Shown one piece after another: positions 14,450 through 20,572 of a DNA stretch of 21,425 nt. Origin of the DNA: Bog-756 sp050014755 (GTDB lineage Bacteria > Actinomycetota > Acidimicrobiia > Acidimicrobiales > RAAP-2); the NCBI GenBank assembly GCA_050014755.1, contig JBEKCS010000069.1, forward strand, positions 1 to 21,425. The letters run 5' to 3'. The translations under genes were made by a program, and so were the position numbers. Under the pieces are notes generated by a model. It had not been told where the DNA came from, did not search any database, and was given only the letters and a program-made list of their open reading frames with translations. Every line of letters starts with the position of its first letter. The stretch's first letter is position 1.

Positions 14450-15238
14450 TCATACGTCCGGGATGCCGAGGTCGAGCGTGGGGGCCTCGGTGCCTCCGTC
14501 GACCTCGATGATCTTGCCGGTGATGTAGGAGCCGGCGTCGGAGGCCAGGTAGACGACGGCGGCGGCGATGTCGGCGGGGTCGCCGATCCGGTGGAGCGGC
14601 GTGGCGTCCTCCATGGCTGTCCGCATCTCGTCGATCTGCATGACGATGTCCAGGGCCGAGGTGGCCACGGAGCCCACCGCGATGGCGTTGACCCTGATGC
14701 GGGGGGCGAGGTCCATGGCGGACAGTCGGGTGTAGTGGGCCAGTGCGGCCTTGGCCGTGCCGTAGGCCACGAAGCCCCGGCCGGCCAGGCGGCCCATGGC
14801 CGACGAGATGTTGACGGCCGAACCGCCCCCGTCCTCGAGCATGAGGGGAACGGCGGCATGGAGCAGGGCGTGGGCGGTGGCCACGTTGAAGTGGAAGGCG
14901 TCCTCCATCACCTTGGCCGTCGTGTCCATGAACGACTGGGGCATCGTGCCGCCGACGTTGTTCACCACCAGGTCGAGGCGGCCGAACGAGTCGCGGGCCC
15001 GATCGACCAGGGAGGCGACCGCGTCGAGGTCATTCAGGTTGGCCGGGACCGCCACCACCTTCCGGCCCGCGGCCTCGATCTGTGCGGCCACCGCATCGAG
15101 CTGATCGACGGTCCGGGACGAGATGACCACGTCGGCACCGGCCTCGGCCAGGCCGATGGCGGTGGCTGCCCCGATACCGCGTCCGGCGCCGGTCACGATG
15201 GCCACCTTGTCGTCCATACGGAATCGATCGAGCATCAT
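14450..15238 (-). CDS. FabG-like short-chain dehydrogenase/reductase
   Basis: 262 aa. TGAGRGIG (16-23), S145/S146, Y159 and K163 in YGTAK, and a C-terminal IIEVDGGTEAPTLDLGIPDV typical of a subfamily seen in actinobacterial steroid or lipid catabolism. The usual NNAG is NNVG (93-96), a known variant. R42 after the second strand (SSRT) allows NADP or NAD. The ATG at 15238 has AGGGGG 6 bases upstream; a second ATG follows immediately. First gene of a pair with the DapB-like dehydrogenase. Likely a 3-hydroxyacyl or hydroxysteroid oxidoreductase, as inference. Confidence 0.88.
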   Translation of the reverse strand: MMLDRFRMDDKVAIVTGAGRGIGAATAIGLAEAGADVVISSRTVDQLDAVAAQIEAAGRKVVAVPANLNDLDAVASLVDRARDSFGRLDLVVNNVGGTMPQSFMDTTAKVMEDAFHFNVATAHALLHAAVPLMLEDGGGSAVNISSAMGRLAGRGFVAYGTAKAALAHYTRLSAMDLAPRIRVNAIAVGSVATSALDIVMQIDEMRTAMEDATPLHRIGDPADIAAAVVYLASDAGSYITGKIIEVDGGTEAPTLDLGIPDV

Positions 15239-15325
15239 GTGGGTCCCCCTTCAGAGGCCGCGGTAGGTGTGGCCGGTTGTAGTGCTACCAGGCCGGGGTC
15301 GTGCTCCGCCACGCGACGGCCTTCG

Positions 15326-15339
15326 CCGGCCGCGGCCGG
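15326..15339. repeat. 14-base perfect palindrome downstream of the PrsW-like gene
   Basis: CCGGCCGCGGCCGG is fully self-complementary and lies 18 bases beyond the stop of the PrsW-like gene, on the - strand. Its arms could form a tight hairpin in the transcript and act as a terminator. It could also be chance in such GC-rich sequence. Confidence 0.35.
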
Positions 15340-15356
15340 ACGGCTGTGGTCCGTAG

Positions 15357-16709
15357 TCAGGCGGGTTGCCAGTAGTAACCGTTCCACCGTTGGAGCGCCG
15401 TCCACTGGTAGCCGTTCCACCAGCCCTGGCAGCTGGGGTCACCGTTCACGACGTACCAGCCGGGAGGCGCGGGCGGGGGAGTGAAGAGGTCGGGGACGGT
15501 GGAGGCCATGGGATCGGCGCGACCAGGTGTGGCCGGTGGCCCGTAGTACGCCGGTACCCCGTAGTACGTCGGTGCCCCGTAGGCACACACTCCGGATCGG
15601 TCCGCCTCCTCGCCGGCGGCCGGCAGTTCGTATCCCCACGTCTTGATCTGGGGCCTCCAGGGCGGCGGGCACCGTTCGATGTCGCCCGGATCGGTCAGCT
15701 CGCGTGAGCCGTGGCGAGCCAGGATGTACAAGAACGCGGCGAGCACCAGCGCGAAGAGGGCACCGGGGATCCCCCGGGAGATGGCCTCGCCGAGCGTCCG
15801 GGCGAGCGCATTGTTGATCGTCTTCGGGTTGGTGTGGGTGAAGGTCACGATGCCGTCGTGGAACGAGTGGACGGCGACGGCGATGAGGAAGGCCACCGCG
15901 CCGGCTCCGGTCACCACCCGGGCCCGGCGCCAGGCGGCGAGCCAGATGACTGCGGCGGCGAACCCGGTCAGGAAGACGTGCAACAACTCGGCGGACGGTC
16001 GGACCAGGGCCATCTCGAGATGGGCCCACGCGAACTGGGGACGGGCTTCGTACTCGACCCCTTCCAGCGTCCCGACGGTGGCACCGCAGACCAGGACGAG
16101 GTACAGGCCGACCCGGGGGATCGTGAACCTCGGCGCCCCGAACGCGAGGAGCAGTACGGGGACGAGGAGCTTCGCACCTTCCTCGATCGGGCCGGCCAGC
16201 CACAGCGTCGTCGGCCAGCCGAGAATGTGGTTGCTGGCGATCTCGAGTCCGAGCGCGAGGCCGAACGCGACGACGCCGGACCCGACGCCGATCCAGGTGA
16301 GGAGCCGGAGGTCGTCGCGACGTCCGAGATCGAGGTAACGGATCATGAGGAGGACGGCCCCGCTCAGGAAGGCGATGTACCCGACGACCGACAACCAGGA
16401 CCACACTGCGAGGCCGGTGTAACCGCTCAGCAGGCCGGGAAGGATCGTCAACGCCTGCCCGACGACCATCCACCACACCCAGGATTGACGCAGGAAGGCG
16501 AACGGTGCAGGAGGACCGGGCAGCACCGGGCCGCTGAAGGCGGCATGGGACGCTCCCGTCCAGGCGGTTCCGTCCCATTCGGCCAGGCGGGGTTGGGCGC
16601 TGAAGCAGTACCAACCGGGAGGGTTCGCCACTGCGTCGACCTGCACTGCGTCGACCTGTGCAGCGGCGTTGAGCGCTGTGCCGTCCGCCGCCGCCGGACC
16701 CGGGTGCAT
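15357..16709 (-). CDS. PrsW-like intramembrane protease with DUF2510 domains at both ends
   Basis: 450 aa. Order: N-terminal DUF2510-like motif PPGWYC..........WDGTAWTG (30-52), about eight to ten membrane segments (75-345), a Pro/Tyr linker, and a second DUF2510-like motif PPGWYVVNGDP...WWNGYQWT at the C-terminus. PrsW motifs: EEGAK (176-180), H244 in HVFLTG, H281 and H284 in HSFHDG. PrsW in Bacillus cleaves the anti-sigma factor RsiW inside the membrane; no anti-sigma gene is seen here. The C-terminal part repeats YYG and W.NGY.W units. It starts 9 bases after the PPOX stop, so the two are cotranscribed. Confidence 0.82.
   Translation of the reverse strand: MHPGPAAADGTALNAAAQVDAVQVDAVANPPGWYCFSAQPRLAEWDGTAWTGASHAAFSGPVLPGPPAPFAFLRQSWVWWMVVGQALTILPGLLSGYTGLAVWSWLSVVGYIAFLSGAVLLMIRYLDLGRRDDLRLLTWIGVGSGVVAFGLALGLEIASNHILGWPTTLWLAGPIEEGAKLLVPVLLLAFGAPRFTIPRVGLYLVLVCGATVGTLEGVEYEARPQFAWAHLEMALVRPSAELLHVFLTGFAAAVIWLAAWRRARVVTGAGAVAFLIAVAVHSFHDGIVTFTHTNPKTINNALARTLGEAISRGIPGALFALVLAAFLYILARHGSRELTDPGDIERCPPPWRPQIKTWGYELPAAGEEADRSGVCAYGAPTYYGVPAYYGPPATPGRADPMASTVPDLFTPPPAPPGWYVVNGDPSCQGWWNGYQWTALQRWNGYYWQPA
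15541..15576. repeat. two tandem 18-base units in the PrsW-like gene
   Basis: Units 15541-15558 and 15559-15576 match at 16 of 18 bases. They encode consecutive six-residue YYG-containing repeats in the linker before the C-terminal DUF2510 motif. Likely a slippage-prone linker. Confidence 0.7.
16630..16659. repeat. two tandem 15-base units in the PrsW-like gene
   Basis: Units 16630-16644 and 16645-16659 match at 14 of 15 bases and encode VDAVQVDAVQ-type repeats near the N-terminus. The frame is kept, so copy number could vary without breaking the gene. Confidence 0.75.
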
Positions 16710-16718
16710 TGCCGCCGG

Positions 16719-17237
16719 TCAGGCGGGACGGGTGGGAGGGAGGCCCAACTTGCGGTGGTCCCACGAAACGGTGCGCTCGACGTTGATCTTGGCCACGATC
16801 CGCTTGTTGAGCATGACCTCCACCATCGGCCTCAGCTCCTCGGAGTAGGCCCCGTAGTACCGCTCGAACAGGTTGACCCCGAGCTCCCACATCTTGTCCG
16901 GATCCTCGACGATCTCGGCGTGGCCCACCAACTCGACGCCCCGCAGCTCCTCGTAGTAGTCGCCGTCTTCGAACAGGAGGGTGATCCGGGTGTCGCGGCC
17001 CAGGTTGACGGCCTTCTGGGCCTTGGCCTTGGTCTCGATGGCGATTGACCCGTCCACGAATCCGTACCACATGGCCACCGCGTGGATGGACCCGTCGTGG
17101 TTGAGGGTGCACATGGTCATGGGCCGGCGTTCGTGGAGGAATGCGTCGATCTCCTCGTCGGTCATGCGGATCAGGTCGCGCTGCTTCACGCCATGGCCCA
17201 TCTGCTGATTGGGTTGGCTGGCTGACGTGTCGCTCAT
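16719..17237 (-). CDS. PPOX-fold (pyridoxamine 5'-phosphate oxidase-like) flavin/F420-binding protein
   Basis: 172 aa. The split beta-barrel pattern is clear: FLHERRPMTMCTLNHDGSIHAVAMWYGFVDGSIAIET (33-69), AVNLGRDTRITLLFEDGDYYEELRGVELVGHAEIVED (about 76-112). Such proteins bind FMN or coenzyme F420 as dimers and reduce or oxidise diverse small molecules; actinobacteria carry many F420 types. The cofactor cannot be told from sequence alone. ATG 17237 has GGAGG about 7 bases upstream and also overlaps the stop of a 12-codon upstream frame. The PrsW-like gene follows after 9 bases. Confidence 0.85.
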   Translation of the reverse strand: MSDTSASQPNQQMGHGVKQRDLIRMTDEEIDAFLHERRPMTMCTLNHDGSIHAVAMWYGFVDGSIAIETKAKAQKAVNLGRDTRITLLFEDGDYYEELRGVELVGHAEIVEDPDKMWELGVNLFERYYGAYSEELRPMVEVMLNKRIVAKINVERTVSWDHRKLGLPPTRPA

Positions 17238-17272
17238 CGGTTCCTCCCCCGGAGTGTCGAGGTGACGCCCAT
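17234..17272 (-). CDS. leaderless upstream ORF (12 aa) of the PPOX gene
   Basis: ATG 17272 opens MGVTSTLRGRNR and its TGA overlaps the PPOX ATG (ATGA). TAAGGT lies exactly 6 bases before this ATG. Unlike the other two mini-ORFs, this one contains a GGGGGAGG run that is a good SD for the PPOX gene, so both direct initiation and re-initiation are possible. Confidence 0.5.
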   Translation of the reverse strand: MGVTSTLRGRNR

Positions 17273-17278
17273 GGCGAC

Positions 17279-17288
17279 ACCTTACGGT
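17279..17288. promoter_or_regulatory. overlapping divergent -10 boxes (TAAGGT - / TACGGT +)
   Basis: In ACCTTACGGT the - strand TAAGGT (17284-17279) serves the PPOX mini-ORF and the + strand TACGGT (17283-17288) would start transcription near 17295 for the phosphatase gene. The two boxes share the central TA pair. The - box has the exact leaderless spacing. The + box leaves a leader of about 55 bases. Confidence 0.45.
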
Positions 17289-17350
17289 CGGGACGACCAT
17301 CGGTGCGCGGAATAGGGAGGCGACCTGTCGCGACCGGCCAGACTGTGGTG

Positions 17351-17908
17351 ATGCCGTCCACCGAGCCGACCGATGACCTCGAGCGCCCGCTCCGGGTGAT
17401 CTTCGTGTGCACCGGGAACATCTGTCGGTCGCCGATGGGCGACGTCGTGCTGCGCCAGCTCGCAGCCGGCCGCCGTTTCGAGGACGGCACGACCCTGGCG
17501 GACCGGCTGGTGGTGACCAGCGCCGGAACCGGCGGATGGCATGCCGGCGAACCGATGGACCCCCGTGCCCGGAACGCCCTGGAGCGACGTGGCTACACGG
17601 ACCACGGGCACCGGGCCCAGGCGTTCGACACCTCCTGGATGGACGGTGCCGATCTGGTGGTGTGCATGGACCGCGGTCACCGCCAGACCCTGGCCAGCAT
17701 GGCCCGGGCCAGGGCGGGGGACTACCGCCACGACGACCGCCTGGTCCTCATGCGCAGCTTCGAAGGTCGACCCGGGGGTGACCCGGACGTCCCCGACCCG
17801 TACTACGGCGACGACGCCGAGTTCGAACGGTGCCTCGACCTGGTGGAGGCCGGGTGCCGCGGCCTCGTCGAGCATCTGGCGGCGCGGCTTCAGGCAGACC
17901 GCCGCTAG
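17351..17908 (+). CDS. low-molecular-weight protein tyrosine phosphatase
   Basis: 185 aa. The P-loop CTGNICRSP gives nucleophile C20 and R26; the general acid D149 lies in DPYYGDD. These cytosolic enzymes remove phosphate from phosphotyrosine, and actinobacterial members (PtpA-like) act on kinases or exported targets. A 13-residue N-terminal extension precedes the first strand (LRVIFVC). The start is uncertain: GTG GTG ATG are consecutive, and a GTG at 17303 in frame would add 16 residues. No SD is close. It converges on the sulfatase gene with a 49-base gap holding no strong hairpin. No tyrosine kinase gene is nearby. Confidence 0.88.
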   Translation: MPSTEPTDDLERPLRVIFVCTGNICRSPMGDVVLRQLAAGRRFEDGTTLADRLVVTSAGTGGWHAGEPMDPRARNALERRGYTDHGHRAQAFDTSWMDGADLVVCMDRGHRQTLASMARARAGDYRHDDRLVLMRSFEGRPGGDPDVPDPYYGDDAEFERCLDLVEAGCRGLVEHLAARLQADRR

Positions 17909-17957
17909 CGCGCCAGCGACCGTTGTCCGGCCCCGCCCGTCGTTCCGCCGCTACCCG

Positions 17958-19496
17958 TCAGTCGAGGGTGACGAACGACTCGCGCTCGTAGGCGAGCAGG
18001 CGCTCGTAGTTGTCGCGGAGGGCTGCCGACCGGGCCGGATCGTTGGCCAGGTTGTCCAACTCGTGCGGGTCGGACCCGTGGTCGTACCACTCGTGGTCGT
18101 TGTCGTCGAAGGCGCAGTCGACGTCGTAGAGCTTGTGGCCCGGCGACCGTCCCCATAGCCCGGTACTCGGTTTGCCACCGCCGACCCCGTAGTACCGGGC
18201 GTACTTGGTGGTCCCGTCGTAGAAGCCCCGCAGTGCGTAGCGCACCTGGTTGAGATTGGTGGTCTGGGCCGAGTCCTGGGCGAACAGGACGTGGTCGCGC
18301 ACCGAGGCGTCCGGGTCGGACAGCACCGGGGTCAGGTCCTCGCCCTGCACGGTCGACGATGTCACTGCCGGGTCGACCCCGGCCAGCGAGCAGATCGTGG
18401 CGGCCAGGTCGACGTGGGACCCGAGGGCCGAGGTGACCGTGCCCGGCGTGGTGGTGCCGGGCACCTTGACGTAGAGGGGCACCCGCATGATCTCGTCGTA
18501 GACGAAGGGGCCCTTCGACCGCAGCCCGTGCGAGCCGCACATGTCGCCGTGGTCGGAGGTGAAGATGATCACGGTGTCGTCCCACCCGCCCGAGTCCTCG
18601 AGGGCGCCGAGGACGGTGCCGAGACTCTGGTCGGCCAGGTGGTGGAGGTGGACGTAGTAGTCGAGGTGCCGGAGCCAGGATGCCGTGTCCGACGGGTCGA
18701 TGTACCCCCACAACCCGTGCTGCTGGTCCCAGCGCCACTGCCGGTGTGCCTCGGGCTTGGCGTGCAGGGGGTCCCCGAAGTTGGCCGGCAGGGTGTCGCA
18801 GACTTCGGGGTAGGGCTCCCCGTAGACGGGAAGGGCGTCGTCGTCCTTCCAGGCGGCCGACTCGAGGACCTGGCGGATGGCGGCGACGTCGTCGGGATGC
18901 CGTTCGGCGTAGCCGGGCTGGTCGACGGGGAACCACATGACGTCGTGCGGATTGACCAGGGCCACCGTCAGGAACCACGGTCGGTCGCCGTCGTGGCCGG
19001 GCCCGGCATTCTGGCCGAGCCAGTGGGCCGCGTTCGAGGCGATCAACGGGTCGAAGTGCACGCCGGTGCCGGCCCACCCCATGAAGTGACGGTCGTTCCC
19101 GTCCCAGTCGGCGAACCCGTAGGCCTCCATGTCCGGTCGAGGGGCGTGGGAGAGGTGCCACTTGCCGATGTAGGACGATCGGTAGCCGGCGCCGTCGAGC
19201 AGCGACCCCAGGGTCGGTGTGGAGGTGGGCAGCTCGTCGTGCTCGGGCATGATCACGTTGTCGAGCACGCCGTGGCCCTTCAGGTAGCGACCGGTCAACA
19301 GGCTCGCCCGGCTGGGCGAGCACGGCGAGGAGTGGGTGAAGTAGTCGGTGAACTCGAGGCCCTCGGCCCGGAGCCTGTCGCGCCAGGGCAACGACGTACC
19401 CTCGGGGAGCCAGGAGCGCTGGCGCTCCTGGTCCGAGACCACGAGCAGGATGTTGGGCCGCTTCGGCGCGGCGTCAGCGATCGGGGGGTCAGCCAT
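17958..19496 (-). CDS. type I sulfatase (choline-sulfatase/arylsulfatase-like)
   Basis: 512 aa. The maturation motif SPCSPSRASLLTGR places C59, which must be oxidised to formylglycine, at the usual position; the metal-site motifs are PNILLVVSDQE (14-24) and FTSDHGD in the second half. IGKWHLS is also conserved. The family hydrolyses sulfate esters, and some cytoplasmic members act on choline sulfate. There is no signal peptide, so it should be cytosolic. No formylglycine-generating enzyme gene is in the window. ATG 19496 is preceded by TACCGT with 6 bases between and no SD, so it is probably leaderless. The substrate is not determined. Confidence 0.92.
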   Translation of the reverse strand: MADPPIADAAPKRPNILLVVSDQERQRSWLPEGTSLPWRDRLRAEGLEFTDYFTHSSPCSPSRASLLTGRYLKGHGVLDNVIMPEHDELPTSTPTLGSLLDGAGYRSSYIGKWHLSHAPRPDMEAYGFADWDGNDRHFMGWAGTGVHFDPLIASNAAHWLGQNAGPGHDGDRPWFLTVALVNPHDVMWFPVDQPGYAERHPDDVAAIRQVLESAAWKDDDALPVYGEPYPEVCDTLPANFGDPLHAKPEAHRQWRWDQQHGLWGYIDPSDTASWLRHLDYYVHLHHLADQSLGTVLGALEDSGGWDDTVIIFTSDHGDMCGSHGLRSKGPFVYDEIMRVPLYVKVPGTTTPGTVTSALGSHVDLAATICSLAGVDPAVTSSTVQGEDLTPVLSDPDASVRDHVLFAQDSAQTTNLNQVRYALRGFYDGTTKYARYYGVGGGKPSTGLWGRSPGHKLYDVDCAFDDNDHEWYDHGSDPHELDNLANDPARSAALRDNYERLLAYERESFVTLD

Positions 19497-19502
19497 AGGG
19501 GA

Positions 19503-19508
19503 ACGGTA
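19503..19508 (-). promoter_or_regulatory. -10 box TACCGT for the leaderless sulfatase transcript
   Basis: CGCTACCGTT then ATG with 6 bases between box and start, the same as at the MFS gene (10453-10458). No -35 box at normal spacing was seen. Confidence 0.55.
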
Positions 19509-19550
19509 GCGCCCGTGGCGCCCGGATCCGGCCCCGGGAGGCACAAAACT

Positions 19551-19569
19551 GAAATCTGTTCTACATTTC
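19551..19569. promoter_or_regulatory. inverted repeat around the -10 box of the OB-fold/thiolase operon
   Basis: GAAAT-(9 bases)-ATTTC in an A/T-rich island of this GC-rich window. A + strand -10 box TACATT (19562-19567) lies inside it and would give a leader of about 34 bases. GTTCTA within the repeat equals one half-site of the mycobacterial KstR operator, but the other half is absent. A candidate operator for catabolic control, not proven. Confidence 0.4.
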
Positions 19570-19607
19570 GTTCGTCACGTTCGACTCAAGCCAGGGGGAG
19601 GTCCGGC

Positions 19608-20069
19608 ATGGCCGCGAGCGAAGTCCTGCACGCAGAGCACCGGCTCGAATATCCGTACTCACGCTCGACGGGGCCGATCATCGGCGCCTTCCTCACGGGC
19701 TTGCGCGACGGCAGGTTCTTGGGGGCGACCGGCTCCGACGGCGCCGTCATCGTGCCTCCCACCGAGTACGACCCGATCACCAGCGACGATGTCGGCGAGC
19801 TGGTGGAGGTCGGCCCGGGCGGGGTCGTCGAGTCGTGGGCGTGGGTGTCGCACCCCCTGCGCAAGCACCCGCTCCAGACCCCGTTCGCCTGGGCGCTGAT
19901 CAAGCTGGACGGTGCGGGCACGGCCATGCTCCACACCGTCCACGTCGCCGGTCCCGACGAACTGGTCACCGGGGCGCGGGTCACGGCGAAGTTCCGGCCC
20001 GCCGCCGATCGGATCGGCTCGATGGCCGACGTCGAGTGCTTCGTGCTCGAAGGCGGGGCGTCCTCATGA
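19608..20069 (+). CDS. DUF35-type OB-fold protein lacking the zinc ribbon
   Basis: 153 aa. Residues 25-60 (GAFLTGLRDGRFLGATGSDGAVIVPPTEYDP) align in pattern with the rubredoxin-like zinc ribbon of DUF35 proteins, but all four Cys positions are changed and the protein has only one Cys (near the end). The OB-fold follows (GGVVESWAWVSHPLRKHPLQTPFAWALIKLDG). Such proteins partner thiolase-like enzymes and shield acyl-CoA. ATG 19608 has AGGGGGAGG about 6 bases upstream. It overlaps the next gene by 4 bases (ATGA). It probably pairs with the zinc-ribbon protein encoded next. Confidence 0.8.
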   Translation: MAASEVLHAEHRLEYPYSRSTGPIIGAFLTGLRDGRFLGATGSDGAVIVPPTEYDPITSDDVGELVEVGPGGVVESWAWVSHPLRKHPLQTPFAWALIKLDGAGTAMLHTVHVAGPDELVTGARVTAKFRPAADRIGSMADVECFVLEGGASS

Positions 20070-20572
20070 CTGACGAGACGACGGAGCTCGGACCGGTGAC
20101 CACGCTTGCCACCCCGATCTCGCTCGAATTCGACTTCACCCCGGGCGTCGCCCAGTCCACGTTCCTCCGCGGGCTCGAGACCGGCACGTTCATGGGCCAG
20201 CGGTGCCCGTCCTGCGGCAAGGTATACGTGCCGAGCCGGGGGACCTGCCCGACCGACGGGGTGGCCACGACCGAGGACGTCGTGCTGGGGAACTCCGGCA
20301 CCGTGACCACCTACTGCGTGGTCAACGTGCCCTTCGCCGGGCAGTCGATCGAGATCCCCTACATCTGTGCCCAGGTGTTGCTCGACGGGGCGAACCTCTC
20401 GTTCATGGGCCTCATCCAGGAGATCCCCACCGATCAGATCCGCATGGGCATGCGGGTCGAGGCCGTGTGGGTCGACGAGGCCGATCTGACCCCGTCCCTC
20501 GCCTCGGTCAAGTACTTCCGCCCCAACGGCGAGCCGGACGCCGACTACGAGACCTACAAGGAGTACCTGTGA
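20066..20572 (+). CDS. DUF35-type zinc-ribbon OB-fold protein
   Basis: 168 aa. The ribbon has C47-x2-C50 and C61, with D64 where a fourth Cys is common (RCPSCGKVYVPSRGTCPTDG). The OB-fold follows from about residue 70 (GTVTTYCVVNVPFAGQSIEIPYICAQVLLDG). In steroid side-chain degradation, proteins of this family bind the Ltp thiolase-like aldolases and hold the acyl-CoA. The ATG overlaps the previous stop and the TGA overlaps the next GTG (GTGA), so the three genes are coupled. In Mycobacterium a single gene near ltp3/ltp4 (Rv3521), from memory, carries two such domains; here they are separate. Confidence 0.85.
   Translation: MTDETTELGPVTTLATPISLEFDFTPGVAQSTFLRGLETGTFMGQRCPSCGKVYVPSRGTCPTDGVATTEDVVLGNSGTVTTYCVVNVPFAGQSIEIPYICAQVLLDGANLSFMGLIQEIPTDQIRMGMRVEAVWVDEADLTPSLASVKYFRPNGEPDADYETYKEYL

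Noticed and set aside
15711..17048. A long + strand open frame opposite the PrsW-like and PPOX genes
   Set aside because: It spans two real genes and their junction, and its composition is that of a shadow frame. It has no start signal of its own.
17303..17350. Possible earlier GTG start for the tyrosine phosphatase
   Set aside because: It would add 16 residues before an already extended N-terminus and has no SD. Kept only as an alternative.
17909..17957. Terminator between the converging phosphatase and sulfatase genes
   Set aside because: No stem longer than about 4 bp with a workable loop was found in the 49-base gap.
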